64,000 nucleotides of DNA from Ferribacterium limneticum. GTDB taxonomy: Bacteria > Pseudomonadota > Gammaproteobacteria > Burkholderiales > Rhodocyclaceae. Shown one piece after another: positions 56,384 through 64,000 of the stretch. The notes beneath the pieces were generated by a model that did not search any database, was not told the origin of the DNA, and was given only the letters and a program-made list of their open reading frames with translations. Location of the stretch: the NCBI RefSeq assembly GCF_020510585.1, contig NZ_CP075190.1, positions 1,796,001-1,860,000 on the forward strand, in the 5' to 3' direction. The number at the start of each line of letters is the position of its first letter. Positions within the stretch are counted from its first letter, which is position 1. Both the position numbers and the translations under genes were made by a program.

Positions 56384-56744
56384 AACACTGGGCGGCGAAG
56401 AGTTGCCGCCCATCCCCGCCAAGCGCTACTTCACGATCGGTGAAGTCAGCGAGTTGTGCGGCGTCAAACCACACGTGCTGCGTTACTGGGAGCAGGAGTT
56501 CAACCAGCTCAAGCCAGTAAAGCGACGCGGCAATCGTCGGTACTACCAGCATCATGAAGTCTTGCTGGTTCGGCGTATTCGCGAGCTTCTTTATAATCAG
56601 GGTTTTACCATCAGTGGCGCACGCAATCGGCTTGACGAAGGTGGTGCGGTCGAGGTGATTGCGGTGAATTTGCCCGAGGCAGGAAAGATGCCGGGCGGCC
56701 TGCGTGGCGAGCTACAGTCAATTATCGAGATGTTGCAGCTTTGA
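56367..56744 (+). CDS. MerR-family transcriptional regulator
   Basis: 125 residues from ATG 56367, overlapping the end of ihfA by 17 bases. Winged helix-turn-helix [43 protein letters not shown], then a helical tail. No metal-binding Cys pattern. This regulator regularly follows ihfA; its target is not known to me. Confidence 0.92.
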   Translation: MEPRHKTLGGEELPPIPAKRYFTIGEVSELCGVKPHVLRYWEQEFNQLKPVKRRGNRRYYQHHEVLLVRRIRELLYNQGFTISGARNRLDEGGAVEVIAVNLPEAGKMPGGLRGELQSIIEMLQL

Positions 56745-56761
56745 ATCCAGCGGTTTTTGGG

Positions 56762-56767
56762 TATAAT
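56762..56767 (+). promoter_or_regulatory. -10 box of the tRNA-Pro gene
   Basis: Perfect TATAAT, 11 bases before the tRNA. TTGAAT (56741-56746) upstream may be the -35 with a short 15-base spacer. Confidence 0.8.
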
Positions 56768-56777
56768 GGCGGGCTTG

Positions 56778-56855
<78 letters not shown>

Positions 56856-56871
56856 AGAGAATCAACGAGTC

Positions 56872-56897
56872 AGGCCAATCTTCGGATTGGCCTTTTT
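56872..56897 (+). terminator. Rho-independent terminator after tRNA-Pro
   Basis: AGGCCAATC and GATTGGCCT form a 9-bp stem with a UUCG tetraloop and T tract. The AT-rich stretch from 56898 to 57074 after it holds the H-NS promoter (GATAAATAAT near 57019). Confidence 0.92.
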
Positions 56898-57074
56898 CGT
56901 TCATGGGGGGCGTGCTTGCTTTACTGAGGGGCTGGGTTTGTGCGGAGCGTTTAATTGCGCCGTCGGTTCTACTCATTAAAAAGCTGACTTGTGGCAGTTT
57001 TATTAATGGATGGCATTGATAAATAATTTCAAACAAATTAAATTGTCGCCACTCATTTAAATAAGGAGATAATC

Positions 57075-57392
57075 ATGGACCTTTCTACGCTCTCCGTCGC
57101 TCAATTGCGCGACCTGCAACAGCAGATTCCTGCAGAAATCAAACGTCGTGAAGCTCAGGAAAAGGTTAGTGTCCTGAATGAATTGCGCGCCATTGCCAAA
57201 ACCCGTGGTTATGCCATTGAGGATTTGCTGGCCAAGGAAGCCAAGGTAAAGACGGCTACCGGAAATAAGGTCAAGGTTAAATACCGCCATCCGCAAAATG
57301 TCGAACTTGAATGGACCGGTCGCGGCCGCAAGCCGAAATGGGTCGAAGCCTGGGTAGCCAATGGTGGTTCGTTGGATAATTTGCTGGTCTGA
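57075..57392 (+). CDS. H-NS-family nucleoid protein
   Basis: 105 residues. N-terminal coiled-coil oligomerisation region (about 1-50) and C-terminal DNA-binding domain with the AT-hook-like core [11 protein letters not shown]. Members silence AT-rich DNA. AAGGAG precedes the ATG in an AT-rich upstream region. It ends 2 bases before surE, so both may be on one transcript. Confidence 0.9.
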   Translation: MDLSTLSVAQLRDLQQQIPAEIKRREAQEKVSVLNELRAIAKTRGYAIEDLLAKEAKVKTATGNKVKVKYRHPQNVELEWTGRGRKPKWVEAWVANGGSLDNLLV

Positions 57393-57394
57393 TC

Positions 57395-58135
57395 ATGCGT
57401 ATTCTGCTGAGTAACGACGACGGCTATTTTGCGCCGGGGCTGGCCGCCCTGGTTGAGGCGCTGCGCGGCCTGGGTGAGGTAGTCGTCGTTGCTCCCGAGC
57501 AGAATCGCAGCGGCGCCAGTAATTCGCTGACGCTGGATCGGCCTTTGTATTTGAAAAAGGCGGCCAGCGGTTTTTATTTTGTAAATGGCACGCCAACCGA
57601 TTGCGTCCATTTGGCCGTCACTGGCATGCTTGACGACTTGCCGGATATTATCGTTTCGGGAATTAATAACGGCGCCAATATGGGTGACGATACGATTTAT
57701 TCGGGTACCGTTGCGGCAGCTACCGAGGGTTATTTGCTCGGCATTCCATCCATCGCCATTTCCCTGACCAACTTTGAGGGAAATAATTATGCGACGGCTG
57801 GCCTTGTCGCCCGTGAATTGGTCGAGCGTTATATCCGCGACCCGATCAGGCAGCCGGTACTATTGAATGTCAATGTCCCGGATATTCCTTACGCCGAATT
57901 AAATGGCATGGAAGTTACCCGCCTTGGCCGTCGGCATAAAGCTGAACCAGTGGTGAAAATGACCTCGCCGCGCAATGAAACCGTTTATTGGATCGGCGCG
58001 GCCGGTGCGGCCGCCGATGCCGGGCCGGGTACCGATTTCAATGCAGTTGAACGCGGTGTCGTTTCGATTACGCCGTTGCAGATCGATCTGACGCACGCCG
58101 CCCAGCTACCTTCGATTCGTCAATGGATGCAGTGA
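57395..58135 (+). CDS. surE: 5'/3'-nucleotidase SurE
   Basis: 246 residues. Starts [16 protein letters not shown] with the metal-binding Asp pair; [11 protein letters not shown] and [21 protein letters not shown] are further signatures. It dephosphorylates nucleoside monophosphates and short polyphosphates and supports stationary-phase survival. First of surE-pcm-nlpD-rpoS; overlaps pcm by 13 bases if pcm starts at 58123. Confidence 0.96.
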   Translation: MRILLSNDDGYFAPGLAALVEALRGLGEVVVVAPEQNRSGASNSLTLDRPLYLKKAASGFYFVNGTPTDCVHLAVTGMLDDLPDIIVSGINNGANMGDDTIYSGTVAAATEGYLLGIPSIAISLTNFEGNNYATAGLVARELVERYIRDPIRQPVLLNVNVPDIPYAELNGMEVTRLGRRHKAEPVVKMTSPRNETVYWIGAAGAAADAGPGTDFNAVERGVVSITPLQIDLTHAAQLPSIRQWMQ

Positions 58136-58794
58136 GTCATGGTGTGTTGAACGGTATCGGCATGACGTCGCAGCGCACCCGGACGCGGATGATCGAGCGT
58201 CTGCGCGAAAAGGGAATCCGCAACGAAACCGTCCTCAAGGCGATGGCTGCTGTCCCGCGCCATGTCTTCGTCGAGGAGGCCCTGGCCTCGCGGGCCTACG
58301 AAGACACCGCGTTGCCGCTTGGCATGGGGCAGACCATTTCGCAGCCCTATGTCGTGGCGCGTATGATCGAACTGCTGCTCAACGGGCGCAAGACGCTGGG
58401 CAAAACGCTGGAAATAGGTGCCGGCTGCGGTTATCAAGCCGCCGTGTTGGCTCAGCTGACCAACGAAGTGTATGCCGTCGAGCGGCTGGCGCCCCTGCTC
58501 GAAAAAGCCAAGGCAAACATGCGCACCCTGCAGCAGTTCAATGTTCGTCTGAAACACGCCGACGGCCAGTTCGGTTTGCCCGAAGCCGGGCCATTTGACA
58601 GTATCATCGTGGCTGCAGCCGGGGCCAGTGTGCCGCCCGCGCTGCTTCAGCAGCTTGCCCCAGGTGGGCGACTGGTCTTGCCAGTCGGGGCTGCGGAGCA
58701 GTATCTTAGCTTCATCGAACACACGCCCCAGGGTTATGTCGAAACCCGGCTCGACGCCGTGCGTTTCGTCCCGCTACTTTCAGGAACGCAATGA
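58123..58794 (+). CDS. pcm: Protein-L-isoaspartate O-methyltransferase
   Basis: 223 residues from ATG 58123; an ATG at 58162 (MTSQRTR) is also possible. The SAM-binding motif [17 protein letters not shown] and preceding [17 protein letters not shown] are diagnostic. It repairs isoaspartyl residues in aged proteins. Its stop overlaps the nlpD start (ATGA). Confidence 0.95.
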   Translation: MDAVSHGVLNGIGMTSQRTRTRMIERLREKGIRNETVLKAMAAVPRHVFVEEALASRAYEDTALPLGMGQTISQPYVVARMIELLLNGRKTLGKTLEIGAGCGYQAAVLAQLTNEVYAVERLAPLLEKAKANMRTLQQFNVRLKHADGQFGLPEAGPFDSIIVAAAGASVPPALLQQLAPGGRLVLPVGAAEQYLSFIEHTPQGYVETRLDAVRFVPLLSGTQ

Positions 58795-59699
58795 TTCGTA
58801 TCGTCGCAGCAATTTTCCCAGTACTGTTCTTGGCCGGTTGTATTTCCCAGCAACCGGTACCGGCGGTCGATCGCTCGACCTCCCGGGCTGCCGTGCAGCC
58901 CGCCGGCCCGGGGTACTACACGGTCAAGCGTGGTGACACCCTGTACCGGATTGCGCTGGAGCACGGTCAGGATCATCGCGATGTCGCTAATTGGAACAAC
59001 ATCGCCAACCCGTCATCCATCAAGGAAGGCCAGATCCTGCGCGTTGCACCGCCGGGTGCTGCTGCCGAACCTGTCGCTGATGGCGCAGTAACCAAGCCGA
59101 TTGACGTTGGCTCTGCTGTCGAGTCGCGCTCGCTAGATCAGTCGGCTGGGGCAACCGTTGCCGTTGCTCCGCAAAATGGGGCGCTGAAGCGCGAACCGCG
59201 CGTCGGCAAGGAACCGTATTCGGATGAAGCGTACGCCCGCCTGAACAAGGCCGGCGGCGAAACCGCCAAGCCTATTGAGGCCAAGCCGGAAGTGAAACCC
59301 GAGACGGCGCCGGCCGTTGCCACCGGTCCGGACGACGTGCCGTGGATGTGGCCGACATCGGCCAAGCTGTCAGCGCCATACAGCGATACCGGCAACAAGG
59401 GTCTGGATTTCGCCGGCAGGTCCGGCGATCCTGTCCTGGCGGCCGGTGACGGCAAGGTCGTTTATGCCGGCAGCGGTCTGCGCGGCTTTGGCGAACTGGT
59501 CATCGTCAAGCACAACGCCACCTACCTGTCGGCCTATGCCCACAACCGCAAGATTCTCGTCAAGGAAGGCCAGCAGGTCAGCCGCGGCCAGAAGATCGCC
59601 GAGATGGGCAACACTGATGCTGACTCGGTCAAGCTCCACTTCGAAATCCGCAAACAGGGCAAGCCGGTGGACCCGGCCCAGTATCTGCCAAAAAGATGA
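58791..59699 (+). CDS. nlpD: NlpD: LysM and LytM-domain lipoprotein
   Basis: 302 residues. Lipobox LAGC at about residue 17; LysM peptidoglycan-binding domain (about 42-88, [19 protein letters not shown]); variable linker; LytM/M23 domain (about 190-302). The first zinc ligand expected before GLDFAG is Asn rather than His, so, like E. coli NlpD, it should activate amidases instead of cutting peptidoglycan itself. In E. coli the main rpoS promoter lies inside nlpD; the same may hold here. Confidence 0.93.
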   Translation: MIRIVAAIFPVLFLAGCISQQPVPAVDRSTSRAAVQPAGPGYYTVKRGDTLYRIALEHGQDHRDVANWNNIANPSSIKEGQILRVAPPGAAAEPVADGAVTKPIDVGSAVESRSLDQSAGATVAVAPQNGALKREPRVGKEPYSDEAYARLNKAGGETAKPIEAKPEVKPETAPAVATGPDDVPWMWPTSAKLSAPYSDTGNKGLDFAGRSGDPVLAAGDGKVVYAGSGLRGFGELVIVKHNATYLSAYAHNRKILVKEGQQVSRGQKIAEMGNTDADSVKLHFEIRKQGKPVDPAQYLPKR

Positions 59700-60640
59700 G
59701 CGACTCCGGCGAGGGCGTGGATGATGAATTCGAGGGGCAGCCCGATGACTCGGTCCTGCTGCCCGAGCCTGAGCTACCCGAGCCTGAAGTTGCCAGCCCG
59801 GAAATCGAGCTGCTTGAGGACGTTACCCAGCTTTACCTGAGCGAGATCGGCGCCAAGCCGCTGCTCACTCCGGAAGAGGAGCTGGCCACGACGCGCCTCG
59901 TCCGCGCCGGTGATTTCGCCGCCCGGCAGCGCATGATCGAGCACAATCTGCGGCTCGTCGTGAATATCGCCAAGCATTACCTGAACCGGGGCATCCCGCT
60001 GCTCGACCTGATCGAGGAGGGCAATCTGGGTTTGATCCACGCGCTGGAAAAATTCGATCCGGAGCGCGGCTTCCGTTTTTCAACGTATGCCACCTGGTGG
60101 ATCCGTCAGAACATCGAGCGCGGCATCATGAACCAGTCGCGCACCATTCGTTTGCCGGTGCATATCGTCAAGGAAATCAACGTCGTCCTGCGTGCCATGC
60201 GCCATCTGGAATCCGCCGACAAGCGCGATTCGACTGTGGAACGCATTGCCGCCCTGATAGACTGGCCGGTCGAGGATGTGCGGCGAACGCTGTCGCTCAA
60301 CGAACATATCGCCTCGCTCGATGCGCCACTCGACATCGATCCCAGCCACACCATTGCCGAAGTCATCGCCGACGATGGTGGCAGTGATCCGGAATCCCTG
60401 CTGCAGTTGAGCGAAGTCGGTTCGCTGGTCGATGACTGGCTGGGCCAATTGACCGAGCGCCAGCGTTCAGTCATTGAGCGTCGCTATGGCCTGAGCGGGG
60501 CCGATGTGGAGACGCTGGATGTCATTGCCCACGATCTGGCGCTGACCCGCGAGCGGGTCCGGCAGATTCAGATGGAAGGTCTGGATCGCCTGCGCAAGAT
60601 CATCAAGCGCGGCAATATCTCTCGCGATTCTCTGTTGTAG
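59696..60640 (+). CDS. rpoS: RNA polymerase sigma factor RpoS
   Basis: 314 residues, starting in an ATGA overlap with nlpD. Region 1.2 (VTQLYLSEIGAKPLLTPEEE), region 2 (NLRLVVNIAKHYLNRGIPLLDLIEEGNLGLIHALEKFDPERGFRFSTYATWWIRQ) and region 4 (LTERQRSVIERRYGLSG ... RERVRQIQMEGLDRL) are complete. Master regulator of stationary phase and general stress; likely relevant to the osmC, ElaB-type and BON genes here. Its 3' end overlaps mltB by 38 bases, tail to tail. Confidence 0.97.
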   Translation: MSDSGEGVDDEFEGQPDDSVLLPEPELPEPEVASPEIELLEDVTQLYLSEIGAKPLLTPEEELATTRLVRAGDFAARQRMIEHNLRLVVNIAKHYLNRGIPLLDLIEEGNLGLIHALEKFDPERGFRFSTYATWWIRQNIERGIMNQSRTIRLPVHIVKEINVVLRAMRHLESADKRDSTVERIAALIDWPVEDVRRTLSLNEHIASLDAPLDIDPSHTIAEVIADDGGSDPESLLQLSEVGSLVDDWLGQLTERQRSVIERRYGLSGADVETLDVIAHDLALTRERVRQIQMEGLDRLRKIIKRGNISRDSLL

Positions 60641-61649
60641 CGGCGCACATCCGGTTGCGGATTTCTTCCGCCAGCTGGAAAACTGACATGGCGTAGAAGC
60701 TCGATCGGTTGTAGCGCGTGATCACGTAAAAATTCTCGAATCCCAACCAGTATTCCGTCTCGCGCCCCGGTGAGACGAGGTCGATCAGCGCCGCCGTCGT
60801 CTGTGGATCGATATTGGCGCGAATCCCTTTGTCGGCCAGATCAGCCACCTTGAGACTGGGGCGGAGCCCGGCCTGAAGCAACTCGGCCTCGGGGGTGCCT
60901 GCCGTCATGGCCGGTACGGCGATGGGCTGCCCGGCTTGCCAGCCGTGCTGCTCAAGAAAGCGGGCAACACTGCCGATGGCATCGTCGACGCTGTTGCCGA
61001 GATCGACACGCTGGTCGCCGTCGAAATCGACCGCATAGCGCCGCTGGCTGCCCGGCATGAATTGCGGGATGCCGATGGCGCCGGCAAACGAGCCCTTGAC
61101 GGCCATCGGGTCCAGATTGTTCTCGCGGGCCAGCAGCAGGAACTGCTCGAGCTCGGTCCGGAAAAACTCGGCTCGTCGCGGGTAGTTGAAAGCCAGCGTC
61201 GATAGCGCTTCAAAAACGCCGAAGCCGCCCGTGTTGCGGCCGTATTCCGTCTCGACGCCAATAATGGCGACGATGATTTCCTCGGGCACGCCGTAGAGGG
61301 CCGAGGCCTTGGCCAGTTGCCCGGCGTTTTCCTGCCAGAAGGCGACGCCGCCATCGATGCGCCGTTCATTCAAAAAGCGCGGCCGGTAGCGTTCCCACGA
61401 GCGCTGCAGCGGCGAGGCGGGGGGCTGGATGAGCTTGAGGACGGTGGCGTTCGGGCGGGTCTGGGCAAACTGGCTGATCAGCTCGTCGGCCTTGAAACCA
61501 TGGCGGGTTTCGAGGTCGCGGGCGAACTCGATGGCGGCTGGATCGTCGGCGAAAGTCGGGGGGGGCGGCTTGGAATTGTGGCCGGCATGGGCCAGCGAGG
61601 TCAGTGCAGCAAGCAGCAGCGGGGCAAGCGTCAGTTTCAGATTCATCAT
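60603..61649 (-). CDS. mltB: Lytic murein transglycosylase B
   Basis: 348 residues from ATG 61649 (or 347 from 61646); the open frame upstream is low-complexity. Signal peptide (LTLAPLLLAALTSLAHA) without lipobox Cys, so a soluble periplasmic form. The GVETEYGRNTGGFGVFEALSTLA motif holds the catalytic Glu, and GSFAGAIGIPQFMPGSQRRYAVDFDGD is the family signature. It cleaves glycan strands to 1,6-anhydro ends. Start overlaps the transglutaminase gene stop (ATGA). Confidence 0.93.
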   Translation of the reverse strand: MMNLKLTLAPLLLAALTSLAHAGHNSKPPPPTFADDPAAIEFARDLETRHGFKADELISQFAQTRPNATVLKLIQPPASPLQRSWERYRPRFLNERRIDGGVAFWQENAGQLAKASALYGVPEEIIVAIIGVETEYGRNTGGFGVFEALSTLAFNYPRRAEFFRTELEQFLLLARENNLDPMAVKGSFAGAIGIPQFMPGSQRRYAVDFDGDQRVDLGNSVDDAIGSVARFLEQHGWQAGQPIAVPAMTAGTPEAELLQAGLRPSLKVADLADKGIRANIDPQTTAALIDLVSPGRETEYWLGFENFYVITRYNRSSFYAMSVFQLAEEIRNRMCAATTENRERYCRA

Positions 61650-63580
61650 CGCAATTGCGCGATGGCGTCGCGCAGGGGTTTCAGGTGTTTGTCGGTGTTG
61701 CCGTAGCGCGCTACAAGATAGGCGTCGACCACGCGCTGGAAAGGTTCGGCCAGTTCCGGGTCCTGTTCCCGAACGCGTCGGGCCAGTTCCAGTGGCGTTT
61801 CCCAAGGCGGGCAGTCTACCTTTCTTCGAGCCAGCTGTCGCAGCGCCTTGTGCCACAGGCGAACGACCGGGTCGCGCTCAGGGCGTTTGTAGAGTGCCCA
61901 GGCCATCAGGCCGGCAACCAGCAGGCCGCAGGTGCTGCCGAGCGCGATAGCCAGGCTGCGCCAGTCGGTGTCGGACAAACCGAGGCGGGCCAGCAGTTCG
62001 CGCTGGCGTTGCGGGTCGTAGCCGAGCACGCTCTGGTTCCAGGCGTTATTGATTGCTTCCCAGCGGTAGCGCAGTGTCCTGATCCAGTCGGCGCGCAGCT
62101 GGATGAGCATCGGCAGCGGTTCGCCGAAAGCGAGTGCATCGGCGATGCCCGTTTCGATTCGGCTGGGCGACACGGCAGCCGTCGGGTCGACGCGGACCCA
62201 GCCCTTGCCGGCCAGCCAGACTTCGGCCCAGGCATGGGCGTCGGACTGGCGGACAACGAGGTATTGATCGAGCGGATTGAATTCGCCGCCCTGATAGCCA
62301 CCGACAACGCGGGCCGGAATGCCGGCAGCGCGCATGAGTGTGACGAAGGCGGCGGCGTAGTGTTCGCAGAAACCGCGTTTGGTCTCAAAAAGGAAATCAT
62401 CGATGCCGTGGAGTCCGAGGAGCGGCGGTTGCAGCGTGTAGGTGAATTCGGCGTTGAACAGGGCGAGTGCCTTGGCGATCACGGCCTCGGGTGCGTTGCC
62501 GGCGCGCCATTGGGCGGCGAGGGCGCGGGTCTGCGGATTGCCGCTGGCCGGCAGGGCCAGGTTGCGGCGCAGCACCTGTGGGTCTTCGCTCAAATTGAAG
62601 CGGTAGTCGAGGCTGGCGGACAGGCGGAGGCGTTTTCGCTCATTGATCGCATTCTGGCTGATGGCGGTCATCGTTCCGTTCAGGAGCGTCTCGGCAGGCA
62701 ACGCGATGGGGGCATCGAGGGCCAGTAACCAGCGCTGGTTGTGGGCCTCCAGCGTGGTTTCGTAGCCGATGGGCGGTGAGAGGCTTTCGAGCTGGGCAGC
62801 CGGCTGGCGTCCTTTGTACAGGTGCCAGGTAGTGCCATCGAATTGCTCCATGACCGGGCCGCGCCAGTAGAGCTTCTGCCTGGGCGGCAGCGGCCCGTCG
62901 AAGCGCACGCGAAAGGCGATGTCGGCATTCTGGACAAGTTGGGCGATGCTGCCCGGCGACATGCTGTCGGATAGCCCGGTCTTGCCGGTAAAGGCATCCG
63001 CGGGCAAACCCCAGAGTGGCCCGGAGATGCGCGGGAAAAGCAGAAAAAGGACGAGCATGAAAGGGATGGCTTGGAGGCAGAGCACGCCGGAATAGCGCAG
63101 GGTGTCCCGTGTGGTGCTCGACGGGCCGCCGTGCAGGCGGATCAGCGTCGCCGTGACCAGCCACATCGCGGCGAGCAGCCAGAGGCCGGTCGGGATGCTT
63201 TGCGAATACAGGTAGTGGGTGAGCAGCAAAAAATAGCCGAGGGTGACGACGACCATCGCATCGCGTCGCGACTTCAGTTCGAGCAGCTTCATGGTCATGA
63301 ACATGACCAGCATGGCAACCCCGGCGTCGCGCCCGAACAGGGTGTGGAATTCGAGCAGGATGCCGGCGCTGCCGGCGCCGACCAGCGGTATCAATATCCA
63401 GCGGCCGGGCAGGCGATGGTCTTTCCACCACAGCCAGACGGCCCACAGCAGCAGGGCGCCGGCCACCGTGCTGAGCCATGGTGGCTGATGCATGAAGTGC
63501 GGCGCCGTCGTCGCCAGCGCGGTGGCGAACAGCCAGGGCGTGGCGTGGCGGTCGAGCGCTTCGCGGGCTGGCGTGCTCAT
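61646..63580 (-). CDS. DUF3488 and transglutaminase-like membrane protein
   Basis: 644 residues. N-terminal half with several membrane helices (about 15-190, DUF3488), then a periplasmic transglutaminase-like domain with Cys near residue 404 (RGFCEHYAAAF), His in SDAHAWAEVW and Asp in VRVDPTAA, giving a full triad; one more helix near 555 and a C-terminal DUF4129-like tail. Usually encoded with a DUF58 protein and a MoxR ATPase; the DUF58 gene overlaps its start by 4 bases. Substrate unknown. Confidence 0.9.
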   Translation of the reverse strand: MSTPAREALDRHATPWLFATALATTAPHFMHQPPWLSTVAGALLLWAVWLWWKDHRLPGRWILIPLVGAGSAGILLEFHTLFGRDAGVAMLVMFMTMKLLELKSRRDAMVVVTLGYFLLLTHYLYSQSIPTGLWLLAAMWLVTATLIRLHGGPSSTTRDTLRYSGVLCLQAIPFMLVLFLLFPRISGPLWGLPADAFTGKTGLSDSMSPGSIAQLVQNADIAFRVRFDGPLPPRQKLYWRGPVMEQFDGTTWHLYKGRQPAAQLESLSPPIGYETTLEAHNQRWLLALDAPIALPAETLLNGTMTAISQNAINERKRLRLSASLDYRFNLSEDPQVLRRNLALPASGNPQTRALAAQWRAGNAPEAVIAKALALFNAEFTYTLQPPLLGLHGIDDFLFETKRGFCEHYAAAFVTLMRAAGIPARVVGGYQGGEFNPLDQYLVVRQSDAHAWAEVWLAGKGWVRVDPTAAVSPSRIETGIADALAFGEPLPMLIQLRADWIRTLRYRWEAINNAWNQSVLGYDPQRQRELLARLGLSDTDWRSLAIALGSTCGLLVAGLMAWALYKRPERDPVVRLWHKALRQLARRKVDCPPWETPLELARRVREQDPELAEPFQRVVDAYLVARYGNTDKHLKPLRDAIAQLR

Positions 63581-64000
63581 GGCTGGCAGAGAGCGAGGGC
63601 TTCGAGGCAGAGCTGGCGATGACGCTCGCCGCTGCCGGTCGGGATGTCGACGCCGGGCAGGCGCAGTCCGTAATGGGCGTCGGCCACATCGGCGGCGAGC
63701 ACCCAGCCGGTCAGGATGCCGATCCGGGTTTCGTCGCTCAGCGCGGTGTCGGTCAGTTGCCAGTCGAGCCTCAGTTCAACCTGCGCACCGCCGGCAAATT
63801 GCTTGATCAGCAGCGGGCCATTGGCGTTACGGGCGCTGGCCTTCCAGGCGACGTGGCGCGGCGAGTCGGCCGGCTGGCGGTCGCGAAATCCGGCGAAATC
63901 CTCCTGCCCGCCATCGCCGCTGCGTTCGCCGCCAACTGGCGTCGGTGAGGCAACCGGCAGTGGCGCGGCAATCGGCTGCGGATAGACCAGGCAGCGCATG
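63577..64000 (-). CDS. DUF58-domain protein, C-terminal part
   Basis: The frame is open to the window edge, so the N-terminus is missing. The visible 140 residues contain the DUF58 core GGQEDFAGFRDRQPADSPRHVAWKASARN and the following SIGNAL-free beta segment VELRLDWQLTDTALSDETRIGILTGWVL. DUF58 proteins are von Willebrand A-like and accompany MoxR ATPases and transglutaminase-like proteins. Overlaps the downstream gene (ATGA), so probably co-translated. Confidence 0.85.
   Translation of the reverse strand, partial: MRCLVYPQPIAAPLPVASPTPVGGERSGDGGQEDFAGFRDRQPADSPRHVAWKASARNANGPLLIKQFAGGAQVELRLDWQLTDTALSDETRIGILTGWVLAADVADAHYGLRLPGVDIPTGSGERHRQLCLEALALCQP

Overview
The window is GC-rich, densely coded chromosomal DNA of a betaproteobacterium. 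Gene content (hopanoid hpnCDE, pqqABCDE, thrS-infC-rpmI-rplT-pheST-ihfA, surE-pcm-nlpD-rpoS, a phosphoketolase/pentose-phosphate cluster) points to Rhodocyclales, perhaps Dechloromonas or Azonexus. That placement is an inference from protein families and was not tested against a database. I see no prophage, insertion sequence, CRISPR array or rRNA.

Layout. 1-12.8 kb: central carbon metabolism arranged around a divergent promoter region near 7.1 kb. Leftward: CHRD protein, OsmC, lipoprotein, GAPN-like aldehyde dehydrogenase, gnd-zwf-pgl. Rightward: small protein, cbpA-cbpM, cytochrome b561, phosphoketolase, transaldolase. 12.8-21.8 kb: a stress and envelope neighbourhood (serine protease, SYLF protein, small membrane proteins, BON lipoproteins, DUF883 protein, an encapsulated-ferritin-type protein) plus two c-di-GMP enzymes. 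21.8-30.7 kb: a giant cyclic beta-1,2-glucan synthase. 30.7-35 kb: orphan CheB/CheR-PAS protein, DUF1840 protein and a CRP/FNR-PAS fusion regulator. 35-38.5 kb: small ORFs and an unfamiliar three-gene unit (M14 peptidase, alpha/beta hydrolase, MaoC-like protein). 38.7-42 kb: pqqABCDE (leftward). 42.2-46.7 kb: prolyl aminopeptidase, exported protein, hpnCDE. 46.7-49.3 kb: tRNA-Leu, retropepsin-like protease, DHH phosphoesterase, slyX, tRNA-Val. 49.4-56.9 kb: translation cluster, ihfA, merR, tRNA-Pro. 57-64 kb: H-NS, surE-pcm-nlpD-rpoS, mltB, transglutaminase and DUF58 proteins.

Two sequence-level patterns are not explained by the genes. First, a 16-bp near-palindrome, TGTKCGC-NN-GCGMACA, recurs in the promoter regions of the stress and carbon genes, mostly centred about 41.5 bp upstream of the start that a plausible -10 box would imply. 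This is the class II activator geometry of CRP/FNR proteins, and one copy lies beside the CRP-PAS gene, which is therefore a candidate regulator. Second, a roughly 36-40 bp dispersed repeat with core TTCCGGTTGACCGTGG occurs in two intergenic regions and twice inside the glucan synthase gene, always on the + strand.
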